A DNA stretch of 64,000 nt, taken from NCBI RefSeq assembly GCF_009650215.1, contig NZ_CP045851.1, forward strand, positions 3,623,001-3,687,000, read 5' to 3'. This stretch comes from Actinomarinicola tropica. GTDB lineage: Bacteria > Actinomycetota > Acidimicrobiia > Acidimicrobiales > SKKL01. Positions 30,871 through 39,916 of this stretch are shown here, piece after piece; the stretch's first letter is position 1, and each line of letters begins with the position of its first letter. The position numbers and the translations under genes were made by a program. Under the pieces are notes generated by a model that made no database searches, was not told the origin of the DNA, and saw nothing but the letters and a program-made list of their open reading frames with translations.

Positions 30871-33414
30871 GTGCTGCACACCACCTTCGCCAACCTGCGC
30901 AGCCACCTGCGCCGACTGCTCTCCACCGGGCTCGCCGTCGTGCTCGGCGTCGGGTTCCTGGCCGCCACCCTGCTCATCGGCAGCTCGGTGCGCGGCGCCT
31001 TCGACCAGTCCTTCGACGAGTGGACCGACGGCGTGGCCGTCGCCGTCCGCTCCGACAGCCGCATCGGCAGCGACGAGGTCGTCGCCCAGATCGGCACCCT
31101 CGACCTCGCGCTCGCCGAGCAGGTCGCCACCGTCGACGGGGTCGGGGTCATCGCCCCGTCCGTGGAGGGGTCGGCGCGGATCATCGGCGCCGACGGCGAG
31201 GCGCTCGGCGGCGACGGGCCGCCGACCCTCGCCGGCAACTGGGTGGAGGACGACGGCCTCAACCCCTACGACCTGGCCGAGGGCCGGGCACCGGCCGCGC
31301 CGGACGAGGTGGTGATCGACCGGCGGTCCGCCGACCTCGGCGAGCTCTCCGTCGGCGACACGACGACGGTGCTCACGCCCCGACCCGTCGAGGTCACGAT
31401 CGTCGGCATCGGCACCTACGGCGACCGGGACAGCTTCGGGCCCACCACCTTCACGGCGTTCACGACCGAGCAGGCCCAGGACCTGTTCGTCGGCGACCGC
31501 GAGCAGGTCCACCAGCTGCTCGTCGCCGCGACGCCCGACGTCGACCCCGACGCGCTGGCCGCCGAGGTCACGGCGCTCGTGCCCGACGGCACCGAGGTGC
31601 TCACCGGCGACGAGCTCGCCGCGGACCTCATGGCGATGATCGAGAGCGACTTCATCGGCTTCTTCGAGACGATGCTCCTGGCCTTCGCCGCCATCGCGCT
31701 GCTGGTCGCCACGTTCAGCATCCACAACACCTTCTCGATCCTCGTCGCCCAGCGGGTCCGCGAGTCGGCGCTCCTCCGAGCGATCGGCGCGTCGCGTGGC
31801 CAGGTGCTCGGCGCGGTGACGATCGAGGCGCTGCTCGTGGGCGCCGTGGCCTCCGGCCTCGGCGTGGCGGTCGGCGTCGGCCTGGGGCACCTGGCGCTGT
31901 GGGCGATGGACGGCGCCGGCTTCGGCATGGGCACCGGGCTCGTCCTGTCCCCCGGCCGGGTGGCCGTCGCCTTCGCCGTCGGTGTCCTGGTCACGCTCGT
32001 GGCGTCGCTGGCGCCGTCGGTCCAGGCGTCCCGCGTCGCGCCGCTCGCCGCGATCCGCGACACCGCCGTCGAGCGGACGCGGGCCTCCCGGCCCCGCACG
32101 GCCGTCGGCCTCGGGCTCCTGGGACTCTCGGCCGTCGCCCTCGTCTCGGCGCCCTCCGCGGGCGACGGGGCGATCGCGAGGGCCGGGCTCGGGGCCGCCG
32201 GCGTCCTCGTGGCCGTCGTGATGCTCGGGCCGGTCGTCGCCCGTCCGGTCGCCAGCGCCCTCGGCCTGCCGGTGGCGCTGGTGCGGGGCCAGAGCGGGGT
32301 GCTCGCCCGGCGCAACGCCGTGCGCAACCCACGCCGCACCGCGGGCACCGCCAGCGCCCTCACCCTCGGCGTGGCGGTCGTGGCCCTCTTCACCGTCTTC
32401 GCCAGCTCGATCACGGCGGCGATCGACGACACGGTCGCCCGCCAGTTCGGTGGGGACCTCGTCGTCGCCAGCGACGACTTCTCCTCCGCGGGCCTGAGCG
32501 GCGACCTCGCCCCGGCCATCGAGGAGCTGCCCGAGGTGGCCCGCGCCGTCGGCGGTGGCAACGCGGTGATGGAGATCGACGGCGACACGGAGTACGCCAC
32601 GGCGATCGACGTCGCCCGCCTCGACGGCCTGCTCGACATGGGCGTCGCGGAGGGGTCGCTGGCCGACCTCGGTCCGGACGACCTCGCCGTCTCGAGCGAC
32701 ATGGCGGAGGACCACGGGTGGGAGGTCGGCGACGTCGTCACGGCCATCCCGTCGCCCGGCGCCACCGAGCAGCTGCGGATCGTCGCCCTCTACGAGAACA
32801 CCGACCTGCTCGGCCCGGTGCTCGTCCACCCCGAGATGTGGGCCCGCCACACCGCCCAGCCGGCCGACGTGGCGATCCTCGTCGAGGCGGCGCCGGGCGT
32901 GGGCCTCGACGAGGCCAGGGCGGCGATCGCCGCGGTCACGGAGCGGTTCGACGCCCCGGCGCCCCAGGACCGCGACGAGTACGTCGACGCGGTCGCCGGC
33001 GAGGTCGAGGCCATCCTCGGCATCGTCTACGGGCTCCTCGTCGTCGCCGTCCTCATCGCCCTGATGGGGATCGCCAACACGGTCTCGCTGTCGGTCCACG
33101 AGCGCACCCGGGAGCTCGGCCTCCTGCGGGCCGTCGGCCAGACCCGCCGTCAGCTGCGCTCGATGGTCCGGTGGGAGTCGGTCATCGTGGCCGTCTTCGG
33201 CACGGCGGTCGGGGTGCTGCTCGGCGTCGTCCTCGGCTGGGGCCTGCTGCGGGCCATCTCGGAGGCGGAGGGCATCGCCACCCCGCTCGCCGTCCCCGTC
33301 GGTCAGCTGGCCGTCATCGTCGGCATCGGCGCGGTGGCCGGGATCCTGGCGGCGTGGCGGCCGGCCCGCCGGGCCTCCCGGCTCGACGTCCTGGCGGCCA
33401 TCGCGACCGACTGA
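30871..33414 (+). CDS. FtsX-like ABC permease with two FtsX domains
   Basis: An 847-aa membrane protein: N-terminal segment (LSTGLAVVLGVGFLAATLLI) near residue 15, a large outside domain (residues ~45-240), FtsX domain 1 with segments near residues 260-400 (MLLAFAAIALLVATFSIHNT), a second outside domain (~500-690), and FtsX domain 2 (residues ~715-840, ILGIVYGLLVVAVLIALMG), ending with the typical PARRASRLDVLAAIAT. It starts 1 bp after the ATPase gene and is the large-type permease that senses or moves lipids, peptides or envelope antibiotics. Confidence 0.92.
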   Translation: MLHTTFANLRSHLRRLLSTGLAVVLGVGFLAATLLIGSSVRGAFDQSFDEWTDGVAVAVRSDSRIGSDEVVAQIGTLDLALAEQVATVDGVGVIAPSVEGSARIIGADGEALGGDGPPTLAGNWVEDDGLNPYDLAEGRAPAAPDEVVIDRRSADLGELSVGDTTTVLTPRPVEVTIVGIGTYGDRDSFGPTTFTAFTTEQAQDLFVGDREQVHQLLVAATPDVDPDALAAEVTALVPDGTEVLTGDELAADLMAMIESDFIGFFETMLLAFAAIALLVATFSIHNTFSILVAQRVRESALLRAIGASRGQVLGAVTIEALLVGAVASGLGVAVGVGLGHLALWAMDGAGFGMGTGLVLSPGRVAVAFAVGVLVTLVASLAPSVQASRVAPLAAIRDTAVERTRASRPRTAVGLGLLGLSAVALVSAPSAGDGAIARAGLGAAGVLVAVVMLGPVVARPVASALGLPVALVRGQSGVLARRNAVRNPRRTAGTASALTLGVAVVALFTVFASSITAAIDDTVARQFGGDLVVASDDFSSAGLSGDLAPAIEELPEVARAVGGGNAVMEIDGDTEYATAIDVARLDGLLDMGVAEGSLADLGPDDLAVSSDMAEDHGWEVGDVVTAIPSPGATEQLRIVALYENTDLLGPVLVHPEMWARHTAQPADVAILVEAAPGVGLDEARAAIAAVTERFDAPAPQDRDEYVDAVAGEVEAILGIVYGLLVVAVLIALMGIANTVSLSVHERTRELGLLRAVGQTRRQLRSMVRWESVIVAVFGTAVGVLLGVVLGWGLLRAISEAEGIATPLAVPVGQLAVIVGIGAVAGILAAWRPARRASRLDVLAAIATD

Positions 33415-33430
33415 CGATCAGCGGCGGGAC

Positions 33431-33468
33431 GGACCGGATCGGAGGCTGCTCAACCTCCGGTCCGGTCC
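33431..33468. terminator. Long bidirectional hairpin between convergent genes
   Basis: GGACCGGATCGGAGG (33431-33445) and CCTCCGGTCCGGTCC (33454-33468) form a 15-bp stem with one T-G wobble and an 8-nt loop. It starts 16 bp after the permease stop and overlaps the stop of the convergent membrane protein gene. It is the clearest terminator-like structure in the window, usable from both sides. Confidence 0.7.
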
Positions 33469-34253
33469 TCGAGCAGCTCCAGGTCGACGTCGCCGGCCGC
33501 CACCCGCTCGAGGTCGGCGTCGGTGACGTCGGTGCGCACGCTGAGGAGGGTCACCTCGTCGGTGCCCTCCGCACGCTCGACGCGCTGCAGCGAGGGGGCG
33601 CCGCTCTCGGCATCGAAGCAGAACCGGGCGTTCTGTCCGTAGGGCGGCGCGTGGATGGCCCGCGCGAGCCGCAGGGAGAAGCAGTCGCCGTCCTGCGCCA
33701 CGCGGTAGAGGGGCAGGTCGCCCTCGAGGTACCCGGCGAGGGTGGCCAGCTCGCGCTCGACGGCAGCGGCGGCGTCCCGCTCGGTCGCCACCGATCGGCA
33801 GCGCACCAAGCCGTCGAGCTGCTCGTCGCAGACGCGGGTCTCCCCACCGACCACGCCCGACACCGACGACCCGGTCGAGACGACCCGGTCCGGCGGCCGC
33901 TGCGCCACGACGATCGGCAGCTCGACGGTCGCCCCTGCGGCGGTGGTCCGACGCAGGAGCGAGCCGCTGAGGAACGTGGCCGTGCGGCTCCGCTCCCAGG
34001 CGACGAGCAGCGCGTCGGCGGCCTCCGCGGTCTCGGCCGGTCCCTCCGGCTCGACCGGCGCATCGTCGGACCCGTCGCCGTCATCCACGAGCCACGCGAC
34101 GCCCACACCGCCGAGGACGCCGACCAGGAGCCCGACGGCGACGAGGACGGCGATCGGCCGGCGACCGGTGGCCGGCGCGTCCCCACTTGCCTCCCGATCC
34201 TCCGGGGCCGCCGGTGCGGGCTCCTCGGCGTCCCTCTCGTCGTCCTCCGGCAC
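33450..34253 (-). CDS. Membrane-anchored protein of unknown function
   Basis: A 267-aa protein. An acidic, Pro/Ala-rich cytoplasmic start (PEDDERDAEEPAPAAPEDRE) precedes one membrane segment near residues 35-57 (IAVLVAVGLLVGVLGGVGVAWLV-type, split here for length). An outside domain follows, with four Cys (VCDEQLDGLVRC, GDCFSLRL, ARFCFD) that could form two disulfides. I take GTG 34253 as start; the frame is open to 34388, overlapping the divergent hydrolase gene. I recognise no family. Its end overlaps a strong hairpin. Confidence 0.7.
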   Translation of the reverse strand: MPEDDERDAEEPAPAAPEDREASGDAPATGRRPIAVLVAVGLLVGVLGGVGVAWLVDDGDGSDDAPVEPEGPAETAEAADALLVAWERSRTATFLSGSLLRRTTAAGATVELPIVVAQRPPDRVVSTGSSVSGVVGGETRVCDEQLDGLVRCRSVATERDAAAAVERELATLAGYLEGDLPLYRVAQDGDCFSLRLARAIHAPPYGQNARFCFDAESGAPSLQRVERAEGTDEVTLLSVRTDVTDADLERVAAGDVDLELLEDRTGG

Positions 34254-34341
34254 GGCGCGGACGCTAGCGGCACCTCCCGGACGGTACGGTCCGGGCAGAG
34301 AGCGCCGGGACGACCGGCCACGAGGGGGAGGATCTCCGACG

Positions 34342-35256
34342 ATGACCGACGCGACCAGCGGGACCGTGCGCACCGGGCGGGCCACCAACGGCCCGGTCGA
34401 GCTCCACTACGAGGCCGCCGGCGACCCGTCCGATCCGGCGCTGCTCATGGTCAGCGGGCTCGGCTCGCAGTGCATCACCTTCGTGGACCCGCTGATCGAG
34501 CGCTTCGTCGAGGCCGGCTTCTTCACCATCCGCTACGACAACCGCGACGTCGGCCTGTCCTCCAAGTTCGCCGAGGTGCGTCCCGACCTGGGCGCGGTCG
34601 TCGCCGCGCTCAAGGCCGGCGAGGAGCCCCCGGTCCCCTACCTGCTGAGCGACATGGCCGCCGACGCCGCGGCCGTGCTCGACGCCCTGGAGGTCGAGGC
34701 GGCGCACGTGCTCGGCGTGTCGATGGGCGGCATGATCGTCCAGACGATGGCGATCGAGCGCCCGGAGCGGATGCTCTCGCTGACGTCGATCATGTCGACC
34801 ACGGGCGACCGCAGCGTCGGACGATCGACCCCGGAGGCCAACGCCCTGCTCATGACCCCGGCCGGGCCCTCGCGCGACGAGGCCGTCGAGCGGATGATCC
34901 TAGGTGCCCGCACCTACGGGTCGCCCGACCACATCGACGAGGAGCGGCTCGCCGAGATCGCCGGTGCGGCCTACGACCGTTGCTTCCACCCCGAGGGCAC
35001 GGCCCGGCAGCTGATGGCGATCACCGCCTCGGGCGACCGCACCGAGAAGCTGCGGGGGGTGACGGTGCCGGCCCTCGTGATCCACGGCGACCAGGACAAC
35101 CTCATCGACGTGAGCGGCGGCGTCGCCACCGCCGACGCCATCCCCGGCGCGTCGCTGGCCGTGCTCGAGGGCATGGGCCACGACCTGCCCCCCGCCTACT
35201 GGGACCGCCTCGTCGACCTCGTGACCGAGCACGCGGCGAGGGCCGCCGGCAGCTGA
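34342..35256 (+). CDS. Alpha/beta-fold hydrolase (Ser-type)
   Basis: A 304-aa hydrolase: oxyanion region MVSGLGSQCITF near residue 36, nucleophile elbow GVSMGGMI near residue 131 (Ser), acid region VIHGDQDNLIDV near residue 252, and catalytic His in EGMGHDLPPAYWD near residue 279. The sequence RYDNRDVGLSSKF near residue 66 is common in TAP/proline-iminopeptidase-like hydrolases. ATG 34342 follows GGGGGAGGA. It is a likely esterase or lactone hydrolase; the substrate is unknown. Confidence 0.87.
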   Translation: MTDATSGTVRTGRATNGPVELHYEAAGDPSDPALLMVSGLGSQCITFVDPLIERFVEAGFFTIRYDNRDVGLSSKFAEVRPDLGAVVAALKAGEEPPVPYLLSDMAADAAAVLDALEVEAAHVLGVSMGGMIVQTMAIERPERMLSLTSIMSTTGDRSVGRSTPEANALLMTPAGPSRDEAVERMILGARTYGSPDHIDEERLAEIAGAAYDRCFHPEGTARQLMAITASGDRTEKLRGVTVPALVIHGDQDNLIDVSGGVATADAIPGASLAVLEGMGHDLPPAYWDRLVDLVTEHAARAAGS

Positions 35257-35340
35257 GCACCCCTCGGGGAGCCGGAGCACGTGCCCGCGTGCTGCGCCTC
35301 CCCATGGGTGCAGGGTCGGCGGGTGACGCTCGGCGCGGGG

Positions 35341-35619
35341 TCAGCTCAGCTTGAGGAAGAGCTTCTCCAGGTCCTCGACGTCGAGGCCGGTCTCGTCGTC
35401 CGCCGGGGCATCGGGCTCCAGCCGGGCGCAGTGGCGCATCCCCGCGGCCACCAGCCGGTAGCCGACGCGGTCGAGCGCGGCCTTGGCCGCGGCGAGCTGG
35501 GTGACGATCGACTCGCAGTCCTGGCCCTCGTCGAGCATCCGCTGGAGGCCCCGGATCTGGCCCTCCAGCCGGCGGAGGCGCAGGCGGACGTCGTCGGACA
35601 CGTCATCGGGGAACTTCAC
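35341..35619 (-). CDS. CsoR/RcnR-family repressor, CstR-like (persulfide-sensing type)
   Basis: A 92-aa all-helical regulator of the CsoR/RcnR/FrmR family (RLRRLEGQIRGLQRMLDEG near residue 14). The family's first Cys is Cys35 (QDCESIV) and the second is Cys64. In copper sensors a His sits three positions before the second Cys equivalent (CsoR pattern C36-H61-C65); here residue 60 is Gly, so the set is Cys-Cys without that His, the pattern of the persulfide sensor CstR. I start at GTG 35619 (VKFPDDVSDD); an ATG at 35658 is in frame. A palindrome lies just upstream. Confidence 0.8.
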   Translation of the reverse strand: MKFPDDVSDDVRLRLRRLEGQIRGLQRMLDEGQDCESIVTQLAAAKAALDRVGYRLVAAGMRHCARLEPDAPADDETGLDVEDLEKLFLKLS

Positions 35620-35656
35620 GGGCGACCTCGATCGTGGCGGTGGGGGTGCCGTCACC

Positions 35657-35672
35657 ATACCGGGCCGGGTAT
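35657..35672. promoter_or_regulatory. Candidate CsoR/CstR-family operator
   Basis: ATACCGGGCCGGGTAT is a near-perfect 16-bp palindrome (one mismatched pair) placed 38 bp upstream of the repressor start at 35619. Its ATAC/GTAT ends and G/C core resemble operators of the CsoR/CstR/RcnR family. It overlaps the stop codon of the GGDEF-EAL gene. Autoregulation is the likely use. Confidence 0.55.
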
Positions 35673-38281
35673 CACCTGCCTCCGCGGCTCGGAAGGCCCG
35701 ACGGGATGACGAGGTCGTCCCCCGGGCCGGGAGCGCCGAAGAGGAAGCCCTGACCGAGTCGGCACCCGAGCGCGGCGAGGGCGGCCGCCTGGCCCGGGGT
35801 CTCGACGCCCTCGGCGACGACGTCGAGGCCGAGCGACGCGGCGAGGGCGACGACGGCCGCCACGATGGCCCGGTCGTGGCCGCGCGCGTCCTCGATGCCC
35901 GCGACGAACGACCGGTCGACCTTGAGCAGGTCGATCCCGGAGAGGCGCCGGACGTAGTCGAGCGAGGCGTGGCCCGTGCCGAAGTCGTCGATCGCCAGCG
36001 TCACGCCGAGCGCCTTCAGGCCGGCGATGGCGCCCATGGCCCGGTCGTCGACGAGGACGGTCTCGGTGATCTCGCAGCAGAGGTGCTCGGGCGCCAGACC
36101 CGACTCCTCGAGGACCCGAGCGACCAGACCGACGAACCCGGGATCGGTCAGCTGGCGGGGGGACACGTTCACCGACAGCAGCGGCGTCACCGGCCCACCC
36201 GGGGCCGGCCAGGCGGCCGCGCGCCGGCAGGCGGTCGTCAGGACCAGGTGGCCGAGCCGGCCGATCAAGCCGCTCTCCTCGGCGACGGTGACGAGCTCGA
36301 TCGGCGCGACGGGACCGACGCCGGGGCGCGTCCAGCGCACGAGCGCCTCGTGGCCCACGACCGCGCCCGTGCCGAGGTCGACGATCGGCTGGAAGTGGAC
36401 GTCGATCTCCTGCCGCTCGATCGCGAGGCGCAGCGCGCCCTCGAGCTCGAGCGAGCGGGCCACGCGCTCCTGGTCGCCCACCTCGTAGAACGCCACCGTG
36501 TCGCGGCCGTGCCCCTTGGCGCGGTACATGGCGACATCGGCGTCCCGGATGAGCGACTCGGCCGTGCCCGGGGCGCCGTCCGGGCGGGCGATGCCGATGC
36601 TGGCGGTCGCGACGACCTCGGACCCGTCGACCACCACAGGCGCGGCGAGCGCGGCCCGCAGGCGGTCGGCGAGGCGGCGGGCCGCGTCGTCGTCCACCCC
36701 GTCGCACACCACGACGAACTCGTCGCCGCCGAAGCGGCCGACGACGTCCCCCGGCCGCACGACGCCCCGGAAGCGCTCGGCGACCTGGACGAGGAGCTGG
36801 TCGCCCGCCGCGTGGCCCAGGCTGTCGTTGACCACCTTGAACCGGTCGAGGTCGATGAACATCACGGCCACCGCGACCGGGCCGACGCCACGACGGGCCA
36901 GCAGGCCGGAGAGGTGCTCGAGGACCGCCGGGCGGTTGGGCAGACCGGTCAGCGCGTCGTGCATCGCCCGGTGCTCGAGGGTCTCCTGGAGGCGGTGGCG
37001 GTCGATGGCGATCGCCGCCAGGTTGGTGACGCGGTCGAGGAGCTGCACCTCCTCGTCGGTCGGTTCCCGACGCTCCTCGTGGAAGATGACGACCGCACCG
37101 AGCAGCGTCCCCGCCGACTGGTGGCTGCCGATCGGCCGGACCCAGCAGGACCGCAGGCCGTGGGCGTCGAGCGCCGGCCGGACGTCGGCCCACACCGGCG
37201 TCGACATGTCGGTCGTGACGTACACGGGCGCGTCGGGATCGAGCCCGCGCAGGCCGGTGCCCATGTCGCTCGCGGGCGACACGTCGTCGAGCTGCTCGAC
37301 GAGCGGAGCCGGCACCATCGGCGCCGCCTCGTAGCGCACCCAGCCGTCGGGGTGCAGTGTGCCGACGAGCGCCATGGCACCCGGGGCCCGCTCCTCGACG
37401 ATCCGTGCCACCCAGCGCAGCGTCTCGGACAGAGGGAGCCCACGGGTCATCGCCTCGAGCAGCGCCCCCTGCTCGGCCAGGAGGCTCTCGGCGGCCCAGC
37501 GGTCGGTGAGGTCCGTGGCGTTGACGACGATGCCCGCGACCTCCGGGTCGCCCATGAGGTTCGTGGCGTAGACGCCGAGGTGCCGGATCGTCCCGTCGGC
37601 ACGTCGCACCCGCAGCGGCGCCGGCCGGTCCTTCGGGTGGGCCAGGAGCCGCTCCACCGCCTCGGCCCCGGAGCCGCCCTCGGGTTCGACGATGTGGTCG
37701 AGCCAGCTGCGCCCCACGACCTCGTCGGCGGCGCGGCCGAGCACCTGGTCGACGGCGGGGTTGGCGTAGGAGACGACGCCGTGGCGGTCGGTGACGAGGA
37801 TGAGCTCGGACCCCCGCCGGATCAGGGCGTCGGCCCACGCCTCCCGCCGGCGCAGCAGCTCGACCTCGCTCGACCGCTTCGTGATGTCGCGGATCGCCAC
37901 CACCACCGCGCCGAGCTCGGGATCATCGAGCCCGTTGCTCAGCATCAGCTCGAGCTCCCGGAGCGCGCCGTCGGGCCGGGTCACGGTGACCTCCACGGGC
38001 CCGTGCGCGCCGGGCGCCGCGAGCACGCCCTCGAAGTAGGCCCGGTGCAGCTCGCGGTTGTCCTGCTTGGCGAACAGGTCGTAGGCCAGCGTCCCGACGA
38101 GCCCGTCCGGATCCACGCCGAGGACGGGGCCGGCGCTCGGCGAGATCCAGCCGATCACGCACTCCTCGTCGACGAGCGCGTACACGTCGGTGATGACGTC
38201 GAGCATGCGTCGGAGGCGGGAGGGGTCCACCGGGGTCGTGCGGTCCACACCCTCCTCATCGGCGGCCGGAGCGGATCGCAC
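35672..38281 (-). CDS. PAS-PAS-GAF-GGDEF-EAL cyclic-di-GMP protein
   Basis: A roughly 869-aa protein. Two PAS domains lie near residues 20-150 and 160-270, and a GAF domain near 285-420. The GGDEF domain (residues ~440-600) has the intact active-site motif GRFGGDEFVVV and is preceded by the RxxD region. The EAL domain (residues ~615-855) has the signature HEALVRW and metal/catalytic motifs such as CCEITETVLVDD, IDDFGTGHASLDYV and KVDRSFVAG, with EGVETPGQ. The start is uncertain: GTG 38281 is used here, GTG 38248 next to AGGAGG is an alternative. It both makes and breaks down c-di-GMP in principle, tuned by the PAS/GAF inputs. Confidence 0.92.
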   Translation of the reverse strand: MRSAPAADEEGVDRTTPVDPSRLRRMLDVITDVYALVDEECVIGWISPSAGPVLGVDPDGLVGTLAYDLFAKQDNRELHRAYFEGVLAAPGAHGPVEVTVTRPDGALRELELMLSNGLDDPELGAVVVAIRDITKRSSEVELLRRREAWADALIRRGSELILVTDRHGVVSYANPAVDQVLGRAADEVVGRSWLDHIVEPEGGSGAEAVERLLAHPKDRPAPLRVRRADGTIRHLGVYATNLMGDPEVAGIVVNATDLTDRWAAESLLAEQGALLEAMTRGLPLSETLRWVARIVEERAPGAMALVGTLHPDGWVRYEAAPMVPAPLVEQLDDVSPASDMGTGLRGLDPDAPVYVTTDMSTPVWADVRPALDAHGLRSCWVRPIGSHQSAGTLLGAVVIFHEERREPTDEEVQLLDRVTNLAAIAIDRHRLQETLEHRAMHDALTGLPNRPAVLEHLSGLLARRGVGPVAVAVMFIDLDRFKVVNDSLGHAAGDQLLVQVAERFRGVVRPGDVVGRFGGDEFVVVCDGVDDDAARRLADRLRAALAAPVVVDGSEVVATASIGIARPDGAPGTAESLIRDADVAMYRAKGHGRDTVAFYEVGDQERVARSLELEGALRLAIERQEIDVHFQPIVDLGTGAVVGHEALVRWTRPGVGPVAPIELVTVAEESGLIGRLGHLVLTTACRRAAAWPAPGGPVTPLLSVNVSPRQLTDPGFVGLVARVLEESGLAPEHLCCEITETVLVDDRAMGAIAGLKALGVTLAIDDFGTGHASLDYVRRLSGIDLLKVDRSFVAGIEDARGHDRAIVAAVVALAASLGLDVVAEGVETPGQAAALAALGCRLGQGFLFGAPGPGDDLVIPSGLPSRGGR

Positions 38282-38286
38282 AGCGA

Positions 38287-39180
38287 TCAGCGTCGGTGCG
38301 GCTCGTCGCCGACACCGGGGCCGTAGCGCAGACCGACGAACCCGTCGCCTGCCAGGAGGGCGGTCGACCCGGCCGACGCGGGCACGACGGCGGTGTCGCC
38401 GGGTCCGAGAACGAGACCGTCGAGGGTGGCCTGGCCGGCGACGCCGTGGACGGCCACCCACCGGCTCCGTGGGTCGAGGAGCGCCTCGGGGCCCGTGAGG
38501 TCCCGTCCGATCCGGTCGACCCAGAAGTGGGGGCAGTCGACGAGGCGGGTGGCCCCGTCGTCGAGGGTGGCGGCGACGGGACGAGCCGGGGGAGGACCGA
38601 GGTCGGCGCAGGCGAGCCCGGCGTCGAGGTGCAGCTCTCGGCCCTCACGTCCCCAGTCGAACAGCCGGTAGGTGGTGTCGGAGGACTGCTGGAGCTCGAA
38701 CAGGACCAGGCCCCCGCCGATGGCGTGGACGGTCCCGGCCGGCACGAGGACGGCGTCGCCCACGGCCAGCTCGACGAACTCGAGCACGTCGGCCACCGAG
38801 CCGTCGAGGGAGCGACGCGCGACCTCGTCGGCGTCGACCGGCTCCCGGAACCCCAGGTAGACGCCGGCCCCCGGCTCGGCGTCGAGCACCACCCAGGCCT
38901 CGGTCTTCGGGTCGCCCTCCCGCGGGTGGACCTGGACCGACAGGTTGCGCGCGCAGTCGAGCCGCTTGGCGAGCAGGTCGATCGGGCCGCCGAAGTCGGC
39001 GGGACGCTCGTCGACGACGGCGGCGAGCTCACGGCCGGCGTGGGTGCCGCTGCGGATGCGGGCCGGCCCGTTCGGGTGGATGGAGAGGTCCCAGGCCTCG
39101 CCGATGCCGTCGCCGAGCCGGGTGCCGCCCCACGGCCGCTCCGCCAGGCTCGGTTCGAGGAGGAAGGCGCCCGTCGTCAC
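38287..39180 (-). CDS. manA: Mannose-6-phosphate isomerase, class I
   Basis: A 297-aa zinc isomerase linking fructose 6-phosphate and mannose 6-phosphate. It has the N-terminal RPWGGTRLGDGIGEAW, zinc ligands in LSVQVHPREGDPKTEAW (Gln, His, Glu), and a second His in PAGTVHAIGGGLVLFELQQS. The C-terminal domain is short, as in small bacterial ManA-type proteins. Start GTG 39180. It sits 5 bp upstream of the GGDEF-EAL gene on the same strand and is divergent from the HD protein gene. Confidence 0.9.
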   Translation of the reverse strand: MTTGAFLLEPSLAERPWGGTRLGDGIGEAWDLSIHPNGPARIRSGTHAGRELAAVVDERPADFGGPIDLLAKRLDCARNLSVQVHPREGDPKTEAWVVLDAEPGAGVYLGFREPVDADEVARRSLDGSVADVLEFVELAVGDAVLVPAGTVHAIGGGLVLFELQQSSDTTYRLFDWGREGRELHLDAGLACADLGPPPARPVAATLDDGATRLVDCPHFWVDRIGRDLTGPEALLDPRSRWVAVHGVAGQATLDGLVLGPGDTAVVPASAGSTALLAGDGFVGLRYGPGVGDEPHRR

Positions 39181-39232
39181 CGCGCCATCGTAGGGGCCGC
39201 CTCCCCGGCGCTCGATCCGGCAGGATGGGCGT

Positions 39233-39916
39233 GTGGCGGACGACCGCAGCACCGACACGCCGGGTGGCTCCCTCGCCGCCGAGTGGGACCGGCTGGCGGC
39301 CGACCTCGGCCTCGACCCGCAGGCCGGGGCCGCCCTGGGCGACGAGCTGATCGCCCGCTGGAGCGAGCCCCACCGGCGCTACCACGACCGCCGGCACCTC
39401 GCCCAGGTGCTCGTCGCACTGTCCGATCTCGCCTCCCCCGCCGCTCCGGGGCCCGAGGTGCGGGCCGCCGCCTGGTTCCACGACGCGATCTACGAGGGTC
39501 GAGCCGGCGACGACGAGGAGGCCAGCGCGAGCCTCGCCGCGCAACGGCTCGTCGCCGCCGGGGTCGACGGCGCCCGGGCCGACCGGGTCGCCGCCCTCGT
39601 CCGGGCCACCGCCGGGCACCTCGACCCCTCGCGCGACGCACCAGCCGACCCCGACACCGACCTGCTGCTCGACGCCGACCTGTCGATCCTCGCCGCGGCC
39701 CCCGCCGACTACGACCGCTACGTGCGCGCCGTGCGCGAGGAGCACCCCGGCATCGACGACGCGGCGTTCCGGACCGGGCGCACCCGTGCCGTGCAGGCGC
39801 TGCTCGCCCGCGAGCCGCTGTTCCGCACCACCGCCGGCCGGACGGTGCTGGAGCCGGCGGCGCGGGCCAACCTCACCGCCGAGCTCGACCGGCTCACCGC
39901 GGGGCGGGGCGGCTGA
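39233..39916 (+). CDS. HD-domain predicted metal-dependent phosphohydrolase
   Basis: A 227-aa protein with HD-type metal ligands: RYHDRRHLAQVL near residue 50 (His), AAWFHDAIYEG near residue 81 (HD pair), and LLLDADLSILAA near residue 142 (Asp). It matches the group annotated as predicted metal-dependent HD phosphohydrolases, whose true substrate is unknown. It starts with GTG 39233 and its 3' end overlaps the convergent membrane protein gene by 23 bp. Confidence 0.85.
   Translation: MADDRSTDTPGGSLAAEWDRLAADLGLDPQAGAALGDELIARWSEPHRRYHDRRHLAQVLVALSDLASPAAPGPEVRAAAWFHDAIYEGRAGDDEEASASLAAQRLVAAGVDGARADRVAALVRATAGHLDPSRDAPADPDTDLLLDADLSILAAAPADYDRYVRAVREEHPGIDDAAFRTGRTRAVQALLAREPLFRTTAGRTVLEPAARANLTAELDRLTAGRGG

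Noticed and set aside
30739-33099. 786-codon minus-strand frame opposite the large permease
   Set aside because: Antisense shadow with low-complexity Asp/Gly/Arg content; the plus-strand permease explains the sequence.
31020-35354. 1444-codon open frame on the plus strand
   Set aside because: It runs through the FtsX permease, a minus-strand gene and a hydrolase in other frames, with Arg/Pro-rich composition typical of GC-rich shadow frames and no domain.
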